Assembly: GCA_964019425.1 (NCBI GenBank) | Contig: OZ025839.1 | Coordinates: 605,001-669,000 of the forward strand | Source: Flectonema sp. DT1601 | Taxonomy: Eukaryota > Euglenozoa > Diplonemea > Diplonemida > Diplonemidae | DNA: 64,000 nt | Direction: 5' to 3' | Part shown: piece by piece, positions 38,931 through 48,790 of the stretch | Numbering within the stretch: the first letter of the stretch is position 1 | Layout of the letters: every line of letters begins with the position of its first letter | The notes under the pieces: model-generated | The model's database searches: none | What the model was told of the DNA's origin: nothing | What the model saw: only the letters and a program-made list of their open reading frames with translations | Made by a program: the position numbers and the translations under genes

Positions 38931-41387
38931 ATGAAAAGTATTTATCTTCACTACGAAGAGAAGGAGAAGACGATCCGTTTTGACCTCACAGGACCGAAGA
39001 CAGTAAAAGAAGTACTCGATGAGTTTCAAAAGAAAGTCTCCTTGAAAGAATTAGATGACTACAACTTACGGTTACTTAATGAGGGTGGAAAGATCATTGC
39101 TGGACCATCAGACTTGAATACGTTATGTTCAAAGGGTGATGACTTCTTTGTTGAAATCAAATCTAAGAAGGGAGAAGTTCCGAAGAAGACTCCTTTCCCA
39201 ACAACAATGCCGGCAAACATTCCAGAGAACCAGAGAGAAGAATGGGAACTACTTCAGAAATATTTAGCAGCAGGTAAAGATGCATTCGATAAGGGTGTCT
39301 TTCAAAGATCAATTGAAATTTATGAAAAGCTTCAAGAGACAGTTCCAAGAGAACCACAGAGTGCGAAAGGACTCGCAGAATCATATGAAATGGCTGGAAG
39401 ATGGAAGGATGCCTGCAAGACTTGGGAACACTACATCTCTCTCACTTCAGAACATGGAAACCATCTCGTCAGCTACGCTCGCGCACTTCAGAAGATTGGA
39501 GAAACTGAAAAAGCATTCTCGATGGTAAAGGACGTCCTAAAAGACATCGACTCCAAGGCCGACTACAAGAAACTCTCTCAAGACATGAAAGTCAGACTCG
39601 GACACCTCTACGCTACACAAACTGAAGAAGACGGTGCGCAGCAGGCCGCAGCTGCCCTCTTCTCCAACGTTTTACAAGAGACTGAACAGAAGCACATCGA
39701 TGCAATGCTTGGATACACAGACGTATGTTAACTTTTTATTACTTTTTACCAATTCGTATGGAGAGAGACAACAAGTGTTTTTAATTGAACTGATGTCGTC
39801 AACTAAATTAATTAAACAGATAATGCTCAGGCTCGGCAAACACAGAGAAGCAATGCAAGGAACACTTAATGTTATTGTAGCCAACTACGACAACAAAGAT
39901 ATCCGTGCTCACTTCGGTAGACTAGCGAGGGAGATTCCAGACTCTGGTAAAATGATTATGGAAATTCTTCCACTAAAGAACAACGACGGCGCTAGCGCTT
40001 ATGCGTACCTCGCGGTAGTACTAAAAGATCAGGGCGCTATTGAAGATTCTATTTCATTATACGAAGTGTATGTGTTTACTCTTTATTGTTTTGCATAGTT
40101 AAAGACTGCTGTATTGAAATTAATATAAAAAACATCCAAACCAGGGCCTGCAAGTGCTGTCCAACAAACGCCAGCTACGTTTTGAACTACTCGCACGCGT
40201 TGGCTGTCCAGTGTCGTTTCTGGGAATCAGTTGAGGTTGTTCTTGACTTCTGTCGTAACAACCCAACTAGGAAGGTTTCTGTTCACGATTACGTCGTCAC
40301 CTGTGCCGACGTGTTAGCAGCTTGCTCTAACGTTACTGAGGGAGCAGACACTGAAAAGTGGATGAGAGGTTCTGAAGCAGTTGCTTTTGCAGAATCTGGT
40401 AAGAAGAGCGTCTGGAGAAATGGTGGCTACTGTTTGATTGATGTCGAAGAGGATGAGATTATTGAAATTAAGAGCGACAAGAAGGGAACTTACGCATTTG
40501 ATGAATTGGACGTCATCGCTGTTTGGTTCTCAGTTGTTAAGAATCTCTTTCAAATGGGATGTGTTGCTGCACTTCCTAAACTTATTAATATTCTTGATCC
40601 TCTTCGTAGAGGTCAGGACTTACACCAGACTCTCATTCGCAATGAGCAAGCGTACTTCGCAGTAATTGCTCAGCTAATCGAATCGCTTGAAATCCCTGTT
40701 CCTAACCCTGGTAAGACTTTATACATCTGTGGTGATTCACACAGTTTATCTCCTAGTTGGAGAACTATTGTCGTTGATGGAAAGGAACACTTGATCGTTA
40801 ATTCACTCGTCACTGGTCTGAAGTGTTGGCATCTTAGAAAGAATTCACACTTCTACCCAAAGTATAATTACTTTAATGTTGTTAATAATATACCAAACAA
40901 CTCCAAGGTGATGATGGCTGTCGGTGAGATCGATTGCAGAGAAGGAATCCTTGTTGCGGTTGAGAAGGGTCGCTATAAAAACATTGATGAAGGAATGAAA
41001 ACTATTATAAATATTTATATTGATAACTTGCTATCTCTACAGAAAGAGAAGAATCTTGAGATCTATGTTCACCCAGCTCTTCCTGTATTGGATGTCACAC
41101 GCAAGCAAGTAATGACCTTCAATGACATGTTGGGTAAGACTCTACGAGATTCATCAAAGATAAAGACAAATGGAAAGATTAAATGGTTAGATTTCTACCG
41201 CGACCTCCTCACGGATGAAAACAAACTCAAGAAGGAGTTTGAGTATGACGGTACTCATATTTGGTATGTTTTATGTTGTGTTTCTACTTTCTTATAATTA
41301 TTTAAAAAAAAAAAAAAAATTTAAAAAAATCAACAAAACAGCCCGTCGTATTTGAAGCATGTTCAGGAAGCATTTGACTCCCTGTAG
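38931..41387 (+). CDS. UBL-like, TPR and SGNH-hydrolase fusion protein
   Basis: Join of 38931..39722, 39820..40067, 40145..41263 and 41342..41387 (introns 97, 77 and 78 nt), giving 734 residues. Residues 1-75 resemble a ubiquitin-like fold (SIYLHYEEKEKTIRFDL...YNLRLLNEGG). Tandem TPRs fill about 105-430. The C-terminal about 195 residues are SGNH/GDSL-hydrolase-like: YICGDSHS with candidate nucleophile Ser545, and a block V Asp715-Gly-Thr-His718 (DGTHICPSYLKHV). The last exon is needed to finish block V. SGNH enzymes are esterases or acyl/acetyl-transfer hydrolases. A TPR-linked one may act on a protein-bound or glycan substrate; this is inference. The leader has CTCTCACTAATAG ending at 38920. 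Confidence 0.72.
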
Positions 41388-42098
41388 ACATGTCCGAAAA
41401 TGTTACGTTTCCCTAACTCGAATTCTGGCGAAGCCATTTAGGCTGCCCGCGCTTACAAAGAGAGACTTCTCTTTGTGATTTTTGTTTTTTGGTTTTTTTT
41501 GCTGCTTGTTGGTTTCATTTTCTTTTTTTCTGTTTGGTGACAATATTACTTATGAAGCGACCCTTACCTAGCCACAAATGATTAAATTTTATTGCGCTTT
41601 TATTGTTTTTTTCTATCTATCATTTCTTAGGAAATGAAATCACTTTGTAAAATTTCAGCAAAGTTTTAAAGAAATCATTATAGTTTTATTTATTTATTTT
41701 TTTATTTTTTTAGTTTGAAAAATATAATACTTTTTTACCATCATCCTCGACCGTCTGTTGTGACCGTCTGTTGTGGTTCGGGTTGCTCCCGCCTCTTGAC
41801 CTTTTTAAAAATGCATCTAAAAGTAGAAAAAAAAAAAAAAAAAAAAAAAGGCAAAAAACAAAAGCAACAAAAAAGAGAAAAAAAATATAAATTCCCCTAA
41901 AAAAGGCAGTGAAAGTGTTGACGATTTACAAAAAAAAAAAAATCAAAAAAAAAAAAAAAGATTTTTATTATACATTTTTGAATTCGACTTTTAAGTAGGT
42001 TTAATAAATAAATAAGATGCTGGTAGGTTTAGTTTCTTTTACAAAAGTATATGAGAAGATAAATAAATAAAAATACTTTCAATACAACCAGACATGAA
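41388..42098 (+). other. Intergenic region, homopolymer-rich
   Basis: No gene. It has a perfect hairpin at 41457-41476, a direct repeat of GTCTGTTGTG near 41753 and 41766, and long A/T runs (about 41828-41960). Acceptor-like AATACAACCAG ends at 42091. An out-of-frame ATG at 42094 overlaps the next start. Confidence 0.6.
41457..41476 (+). other. 3'-UTR-type hairpin, 8-bp stem with tetraloop
   Basis: CAAAGAGA, loop GACT, TCTCTTTG, 70 nt after the stop of the SGNH-fusion gene. It has the same layout as the hairpin at 15701-15720 (8-bp stem, AGAGA/TCTCT core, NACT loop). Confidence 0.45.
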
Positions 42099-44711
42099 AT
42101 GGCTAACATCAGACGCAGGTCTCTTGATTGGATTGGTGATTGTGATGTAACTACTGAATGGTATAACAAGGAAGATGTCCGATTAGATGATGAAACAGAC
42201 AGCGAAGCGACTGATAACGAAAGCAATGAAGAAGCTTTGTTCGTTAAAAAATCTGATTCCGTGAGAGTGAAATGCGCTAAAGCATTAATCCAGGATTCCT
42301 TATTGGGAAGATCGTTTTTGTTTACACCTCGACAGGTAGATCTTTACCTTCGATACCGAAGTGGACCATCACGAATAATCTGTATCTCTGTAACAGTTTT
42401 GAATTTCTTATTATCATTTATGTTTACAAAACAACATCTTGATGAATCAGATTGGAAGGGACTTGCTGTTCCATGGTTTACTATCGAGTTATTAGTATCG
42501 TTATTCTTCTTAGCGGAGGCATACGTCAGGTATCGTTTTATGGGTTCTGTGGATCGGTTTAAAAAAGATACGGGAAGCGTCGTTCTACTTGTGTCTGCAG
42601 TTATTCAATTATTGGATGTGACGATTTTTCATTTACCAAATCCTGCTACATTAAAGTCGTTAGTTGCAATGCCTGCCCTCAGATTGTACACAAGACCTCT
42701 TTTACTTACTCTTCGCTATCGTCCTTTGCTTAATGCCGTGCAGGGGATTGCTGTTGCCGCGAAAGCTCTTGTTCCGGTTGTTTTGTTCTTATTTTGTTAC
42801 GTGTCGCTGTTTGGACTGTTTGGTTTGATATCTTACAGAGAGAGTTTTCACAACCTTCCTAACTCTGTTTATCAGTTTTATCAGGCACTGACTACTAATG
42901 CTTTCCCAGAGATATTACTTTCTACTTATATAAAGCCTTATGACCTAAATAGCTCTATCGAATTCGTTGGTAGTCAGTCTGTTGGTTGGAACATTACCCA
43001 GCTAATTAACATAACTCGAAATGATGTTTCATTCAAACCTCAATGGGAAACAGTGTCATCTAGATTGCCACCAGTTTTGTTCGCGTTATTTATTGTGACT
43101 GGTCCTTTCTTTTTGATGTCGGTAGCGTTTGCTGTGGTTTATGATTCAAAAGCTGCTTTGCAAAGTCAGGTCATACTTGGATACCATCACAGACAGAAGT
43201 TATTCAAACAAGCTTTTAAGAAATTGACGTACAACTCGATGAGGGAACACAGGTCTGATTCCGTTCAGAGAATCTCAAGACCGACAATACCACAAACAGA
43301 ACTAAATGATATAACTCAAAGTGAAGGGAGTGATAGTGATGTTTGTGTAGCTGTTTCTGGAGTTGGTGAGCTTGACTCGAGTTCGTCTAATGTATTTAAT
43401 ACAGTAAACTCTCATCCGTTGAGCCCTGTCAGGTCGACTCCAAATATTGTTGGAGTCACCAGAACTGTATTCCATCAACTGTTCAGTGAGCTTCAACCAT
43501 GCGACAATGCCACTCAACAATCAATACTTCGATGGAAGAAAATCGAGATAATATTCCATGCTCTTGACGTTGGCAAACGCGGTGTCTTAACGGAAGAAAA
43601 CTTTTGTCAATTATTTGAGTTGTTACGTGTGAACATATCAGTGGTAGCTGTCAGAGATATTTCCAGAGATAACACGCTTCAGAAGATTCTAAGATCAAAA
43701 CAGTTCACTTGGTACAGTAATTCAATGATTGTGTTTTGTGTTTTATTCGCATCGTTTCATTACCAATCTAGCAGTCCAGATGACGTAGCAAAATGGCCGA
43801 TATTTCTTGCTCTAGAACTGCTACTCGGGATAATCGTTGATGTTGAAGTTCTTCTCAAAGCATTCACTCTTAAACAAGACTTTTGGAAGGTAAAATGGAA
43901 TAAGTTCGATTTCGCAACGACGTTATTTAACATCGTGGTATATATTATATTTATATTATTATGGGGAATTTATGGACTTCATGACGCAGCTGTGTTGTCG
44001 TTGGAAGGACACTTCTCTCACTCTGCTAACAATACTCCGGATTTGATAAACGTTATGCTGTTGTGTAGAATAGTTAAAACACTTCGAGTGTTATCGACAT
44101 ACAGACCTTTTAGGCTTATACTGAAAACAACAACACATCTATTACCTGTGTTTACGTCTTATGTTGTTCTATTGGGGTGTGTTTCATACTTCTTTGCTGT
44201 TGTTGGGATGCAGACAATCGGAGGTGCGGTTCCTGCTCCTCCATCATCGTATGCTCTTAATAATTACTTCGCCTTACGATTTGACACAGTGCTTAGTGGT
44301 ATGGTGACAGCGTTAATGCTGACAGTTCAAAATGATATGTTTCAAATCATCGACGGATTCCGTCAGGCGTGTGGAAATGGTGTTTTGGTATTCTTCGTTT
44401 CTTTTTGGATAATTTCAGTTTTATTGACTTTGAATGTTGTGTTGGCTTTTATTGTTGAATTGTTTCAGTCTCAGTGGGCTGCTAAGTCTGTGCTTGAAAA
44501 GCATCCCGTGATCTCACGTGTTCTTTCTGTTAACAACCTGAAGACTGATGACTTGCACTTTAATGAGCTATCCTTACCTCCATCACCTGAAGGGTATAAA
44601 CATGTTTGGGAAGTTAAGGGTGGCACTAGACAACACAAAGTTCAACTTGCCCTTGAGTGGGTTTTCATTCATCGGAAAAAACTCAAAGCTCAAAGAAGAG
44701 AAGCAGAATAA
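42099..44711 (+). CDS. TPCN: Two-pore cation channel (TPC family)
   Basis: 870 residues with two six-helix channel domains. Domain I (about 90-355) has S1 near ICISVTVLNFLLSFMF, an S4 with arginines (ALRLYTRPLLLTLRYRPLL) and a pore ALTTNAFPEILL. Domain II (about 540-820) has S4 LLCRIVKTLRVLSTYRPFRLIL and pore ALMLTVQNDMFQII. The TTNxPE-type and VQND-type filters parallel the TANNPD and VNN filters of animal TPC1/TPC2. TPCs release Ca2+ or Na+ from acidic organelles on NAADP, PI(3,5)P2 or voltage. Between the domains lies one degenerate EF-hand-like segment (FHALDVGKRGVLTEENF), where plant TPC1 has EF hands. Length fits the family. Confidence 0.88.
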   Translation: MANIRRRSLDWIGDCDVTTEWYNKEDVRLDDETDSEATDNESNEEALFVKKSDSVRVKCAKALIQDSLLGRSFLFTPRQVDLYLRYRSGPSRIICISVTVLNFLLSFMFTKQHLDESDWKGLAVPWFTIELLVSLFFLAEAYVRYRFMGSVDRFKKDTGSVVLLVSAVIQLLDVTIFHLPNPATLKSLVAMPALRLYTRPLLLTLRYRPLLNAVQGIAVAAKALVPVVLFLFCYVSLFGLFGLISYRESFHNLPNSVYQFYQALTTNAFPEILLSTYIKPYDLNSSIEFVGSQSVGWNITQLINITRNDVSFKPQWETVSSRLPPVLFALFIVTGPFFLMSVAFAVVYDSKAALQSQVILGYHHRQKLFKQAFKKLTYNSMREHRSDSVQRISRPTIPQTELNDITQSEGSDSDVCVAVSGVGELDSSSSNVFNTVNSHPLSPVRSTPNIVGVTRTVFHQLFSELQPCDNATQQSILRWKKIEIIFHALDVGKRGVLTEENFCQLFELLRVNISVVAVRDISRDNTLQKILRSKQFTWYSNSMIVFCVLFASFHYQSSSPDDVAKWPIFLALELLLGIIVDVEVLLKAFTLKQDFWKVKWNKFDFATTLFNIVVYIIFILLWGIYGLHDAAVLSLEGHFSHSANNTPDLINVMLLCRIVKTLRVLSTYRPFRLILKTTTHLLPVFTSYVVLLGCVSYFFAVVGMQTIGGAVPAPPSSYALNNYFALRFDTVLSGMVTALMLTVQNDMFQIIDGFRQACGNGVLVFFVSFWIISVLLTLNVVLAFIVELFQSQWAAKSVLEKHPVISRVLSVNNLKTDDLHFNELSLPPSPEGYKHVWEVKGGTRQHKVQLALEWVFIHRKKLKAQRREAE

Positions 44712-45050
44712 CAACAGAGTTCTTAGCGTTGAAAAGAAAAGCACAAGAAGGTTGTTTAATAGAAAGCCCAGCTTATTAACAGTTGTGTAATATAAAATTA
44801 CAAATCGTCTACTCCGGTATTTAATGGTATTGTAACGTTATGCTCGAGTCTTGGTATAGCCTTTTCTTTTTTTGCAAGAGCAAAAAATACTGTAGCAGTA
44901 CACGTAAACTTCTAATTAGCTTTCTCAGTTTGAGTTGGTTCGCAGAAATGTTATTTTATTTTGATTTGCAGGTCAGTCTGGAAAAAAGACTCATAGCAAC
45001 ACATATAACATATAACAAAAAAAAAAAAAACATAAAAATAAAACAAAACA
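44712..45050 (+). other. Spacer carrying a dispersed-element copy
   Basis: No gene. Copy D of the dispersed element fills 44873-44946 and is followed by acceptor-like TTTTGATTTGCAG ending at 44971. The leader just before the ATG is A-rich (AAATAAAACAAAACA). Confidence 0.6.
44873..44946 (+). repeat. Dispersed element, copy D
   Basis: Aligns with 2161-2262 through GCAAGAGC, GTAGCAG, ACACGTAAACTTC, TTAGCTTTCTCAGTTTGAG and GGTTCGC. Copies A and D are the most alike pair. Confidence 0.5.
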
Positions 45051-46454
45051 ATGGCAGATCCGCCACCTCCCCAACGTAGTGACAGTTCAGTATCGTCACA
45101 GTCTCTGAGATCGGGATCTACACAGCAAGCGGGTGGAACTATTAGAGAGAAGAGGAATTGGTTAATTCATTTATTGTACTGCAGACAAGACTTCTTTGAT
45201 TGCTTGATTCTTATTGAAGAACAGCTACAGGAATGTAGAGGTTTATGTGAGTATGCAATATACATAAAGGCGATGATAAAACGAGCAAACGGAGAACTAG
45301 CAGAATCACTACAACTATTCCAAGCAGCGACGGTACTCAATCCTCACAACGTCGCTAACCTAAAACAAGTCGGAAGATCACTTTATCTGTTAGGTAAACA
45401 CCGCGCAGCAATTGGAATATACGAAGAAGCGAAGGCATACGCAGAAGAGGACTGGGAAATATCACATAACATGGGACTGTGTTTTCTCTACCTCAAAAAC
45501 TATGAGAAAGCTGAAGACTGCTTTGTCAAAGCCAACGTTATCCAACGACACGATGCAACATATGTACAGTTGGGTAAGTTGTATACATTACAAGATAAGT
45601 ACCACGAGTCTATTGATGTTTATTTAGAAGCTTTGGATTACTCACCAGAGAACCCTGAGCTTCTAACAACAGTGGGGTTACTTTACTTGAGATTGAGTGA
45701 AAATTTCAAAGCGTTTGATTATTTGGGGAACTCACTTACTCATGATCCCAGAAATCCAAAAACAATCCTTGCTGCTGGATCAATAATTCAAGATCACAGT
45801 GATATGGATGTCGCTCTCACGAAGTACAGAATAGCAGCTGTTCAAACTCCTAACTCTGCCCAACTTTGGAATAACATTGGAATGTGTTTCTTTGGAAAAC
45901 ATTTTCACATAGCTGCAATCTCATGTCTGAAACGAGCACTGTACCTCGCCCCCTTTGAATGGATTATCGCGTACAACCTTGGACTTGTATATTTAAATAC
46001 TGGACAGTACGCTTCTGCTTTTCATTATTTCAGCGCGTCAATTAATCTGAAACCAGACTTTGCTTCGTCTTACATGTACCTGGCGATTACCTTGAAGTAT
46101 GTGATAGGTCCTTTTCTATTAGAGTGAGAGACAAAAAAATCTTTTTAAAATAAAAAATAAATTAAAAAAAAACAGCCGATTAGATGATTTTGAAAATGCC
46201 TGTTCAGCATACGAGAAAGCGATATCAATGGAACGCGATCACTTGTTTGAATTAAACTATTGCATTACTCTATATAATAATGATGAAACAGAACTCTCGA
46301 AGCAACATTTCCAAGAATTCCAGGCGTATGTAATTACCCTTGTTGAGATATAATTAAATTCAAATAACGTTTTATAATATCAAAAAAACAAAACAGTTGC
46401 TTTGCTGAACTAGACGACGAAACCAGACAAAGCGATCAGGATATATTAGATGTT
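45051..46454 (+). CDS. BBS4: BBSome subunit BBS4
   Basis: Join of 45051..46096, 46176..46325 and 46397..46454 (introns 79 and 71 nt), giving 417 residues. Nearly every TPR matches human BBS4 in order: NWLIHLLYCRQDFFDC, GLCEYAIYIKAMI, NLKQVGRSLYLLGKHRAAI, DWEISHNMGLCFLYLKNYEKA, PENPELLTTVGLLYL, LWNNIGMCFFGK, AAISCLKRALYLAPFEW and QYASAFHYFSASINLKP. BBS4 is part of the BBSome, which moves membrane proteins in cilia, and binds PCM1 in animals. The protein lacks the long disordered tail of human BBS4 (519 residues) and ends soon after the last TPR. The intron positions are fixed by conservation across them (NRLDDFENACSAYEKAI). Confidence 0.95.
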
Positions 46455-47137
46455 AGAGCTAAGTTAATGGAAGTATTTAAATAGAGCCTCGTGACAGTCA
46501 GTCAGACTTTCCGACAAACGTTGGCAGAAGATGCCATTAAGCGCCCAACTGGCGGAATAGAGCTAAATAAGTTTTCGTTTTTTTTTCTTTTTTTTATTTT
46601 ATTTTTCCTATATTACATATCCTTTTGTTATTATTTTATTTTTCGTATTATTGACGTAGCTCGTGGTTGTCTGCTTACATACGCTCCAAGCGACTTTTGG
46701 TGTGCTGTTGGAAGCTCGTAGTCATCAAGCAAGAATGCGGCACAAGCTGCCTCTTCTCGATGATATGTTGCCTGGTAGTTTTCATGGGTGACTCTTGTCC
46801 GATAAGGAAAGGCTTCCATGCTGTCGCCTATCTGAATATTTTTATTTTTTGTCTGTCTCGAGGTGGCAATGCGCGAAACCACATTTGCCCGCAGCTGTGC
46901 TATTTATTTTTGCTTCTGGTGTTGGTACTTCTTTCACTGGACTACTGCAATAGGTAAAAAGTGTTCATAACAATACTAGTACATAGTAACATGTATCGGT
47001 TAAAAAATACCCTTCCCCCTTCCACTAACAAACTCATCTAAGTTGGATCTCTGTGAGATCTGTCTGTCGTCTGTAATTGTGTTTTACGGAAATGATATGA
47101 GTTAATATTATTGTCTTTCAGTGCCCTTTCCCCTCCT
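46455..47137 (+). other. Intergenic region with a GC-richer patch
   Basis: Bases about 46651-46900 are less AT-rich than other spacers, and both strands have open frames of 83-96 codons with no recognisable domain. It could be decayed coding DNA or an unknown element. Acceptor-like ATTGTCTTTCAG ends at 47121. Confidence 0.5.
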
Positions 47138-48520
47138 ATGGATTTTCCTGCAGAGAATCGGAACGCAATACAGATATACGTTAGTAGCTTTCTTAGTGAT
47201 GTGGTTGTTGGAATTGATATGGATATCGAAGGTACAGTTAAAGATTTAAAACGAGAAATAGAACTCGTGACTGGAATCAATGCAGCATCTCAATACGTGA
47301 GGTGTGATGGTGAAGTTGTTGACGACACTGATGAAACTGAACTCTGCGAAACAATAATCTGCTCTGAAAGCCATCTAACTATAGAACTGACTGAAGAATC
47401 ACTCAGTAAAACAGAACTACAAAAACGATCAATACCTATTGATAGCGGAGCGTTAATAACCCAAGCAAGTGTTGGTCATCTTGAGAATTGTAAGCTACTG
47501 GTACAAGCAGGCATCTCTGTTAACTCAAAAAACGACAACAGCGACACCGCCCTTCACTGGGCAGCACTAAATGGTCATATCGACGTCACGTCATTCTTAA
47601 TAGAAAAAGAAGCTTCTGTTCATATAAAAAACTCTAAAGGAAATACACCACTGATGTGTGCTACACAACGATCTCAGTTAAAAATAATACAACTCTTGGC
47701 GGAGGCTGGTGCTGATGTCGCGGAACCGAGTATTTCAGGAGCAACTCCGCTTCTTTGGGCATCACAAACAGGACTTCTTGAGGCAGTTAAATTATTATCA
47801 ACGGCTCCAATAGTTAATGAAGCAGATAATAAAGGAGACACAGCTTTGATTTGGTCAGTTCAATCAGGTCACTATGAAGTTTCAAAATACCTATTGGAGT
47901 GTGGAGCACTTGCGAATTGCCGCAATAAGACAAAGGGAGACACTCCAATTATGTTGGCTTGTCTCAAAGGTCATATCGACATCGTTCGATTGCTTCATGA
48001 GAGTGGTGCAGACCTGAGTTGTGTTAACGATAACAACGATACAGTTCTTCACTGTGCTGCTCAGAGTGGTAGTTTAGAAATTATTGATTACGTGTTGGAA
48101 CATTCTTTAATTGATATAAACTCTCGCAGTAAAAGTGACATGACTCCCGCAGTATGTGCAGCCCATTCAGGTCATACTGAAGTGTTACAAAAATTACACG
48201 TGTCGGGAGCAGATTTACTCGCTCGTTTCAGTAATGGGAACACTTTAATAAACCTGGCTGCTGTAAATGGTCATTTACAAACGGTTCGATTTCTTGTTGG
48301 AATTGGATGTTCAATAAACGCTCCAAATCAACACGGAGACACTCCTCTAATCAGAGCTGCTTGGAAAGGTCATCTTAGTCTGGTTCGGTATCTCTGTTCA
48401 CTTGGAGCTAATCCGACGATCAAATCAAGAAATGGAAAAACTGCCGGTCATCTTGCTAAGGCGTGGGGTTATCAAAATGTACACGCTGTTATTGAAGAAT
48501 ACTCTCACAGATATGTTTAA
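47138..48520 (+). CDS. Ubiquitin-like plus ankyrin-repeat protein
   Basis: 460 residues from the ATG at 47138. Residues about 8-90 resemble a ubiquitin-like domain (AIQIYVSSFLSDVVVGIDMDIEGTV, with V-x-D-L-K-R-E-I-E as in ubiquitin's first helix). About ten ankyrin repeats follow (105-455), with consensus turns such as DTALHWAALNGHIDV, GNTPLMCATQRSQLKI, GDTPIMLACLKGHIDIV and GDTPLIRAAWKGHLSLV. Ankyrin arrays bind proteins; with a UBL it may be an adaptor linked to the ubiquitin system. In-frame codons upstream of 47138 are a pyrimidine tract without ATG, and the acceptor AG is 16 nt before the ATG. Confidence 0.85.
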   Translation: MDFPAENRNAIQIYVSSFLSDVVVGIDMDIEGTVKDLKREIELVTGINAASQYVRCDGEVVDDTDETELCETIICSESHLTIELTEESLSKTELQKRSIPIDSGALITQASVGHLENCKLLVQAGISVNSKNDNSDTALHWAALNGHIDVTSFLIEKEASVHIKNSKGNTPLMCATQRSQLKIIQLLAEAGADVAEPSISGATPLLWASQTGLLEAVKLLSTAPIVNEADNKGDTALIWSVQSGHYEVSKYLLECGALANCRNKTKGDTPIMLACLKGHIDIVRLLHESGADLSCVNDNNDTVLHCAAQSGSLEIIDYVLEHSLIDINSRSKSDMTPAVCAAHSGHTEVLQKLHVSGADLLARFSNGNTLINLAAVNGHLQTVRFLVGIGCSINAPNQHGDTPLIRAAWKGHLSLVRYLCSLGANPTIKSRNGKTAGHLAKAWGYQNVHAVIEEYSHRYV

Positions 48521-48746
48521 AAATAAAATATTTTACGCAAAGAATTCATACATGTCATGCAGTAATCAGGTAGGTGAGGCTGGTTGTTATTGTGTTCTAA
48601 TCACGCATTTGTATCGCTTTTTTTTTTTTTTTGTTGGGTATTTTATGTTTTTGTTTTCTCTTTATTCGTTTTTTTTGTTCATTAATTATTACTGTGTTAT
48701 AAATACTTTTACGGTGTTAGGGATTGCACGTCGACCTTCTTTGGAT

Positions 48747-48790
<44 letters not shown>

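Noticed and set aside
46491-46957. Plus-strand frames of 76 and 96 residues after BBS4
   Set aside because: No domain, no clear leader acceptor and hydrophobic low-complexity content; kept only as an unexplained GC-richer patch.
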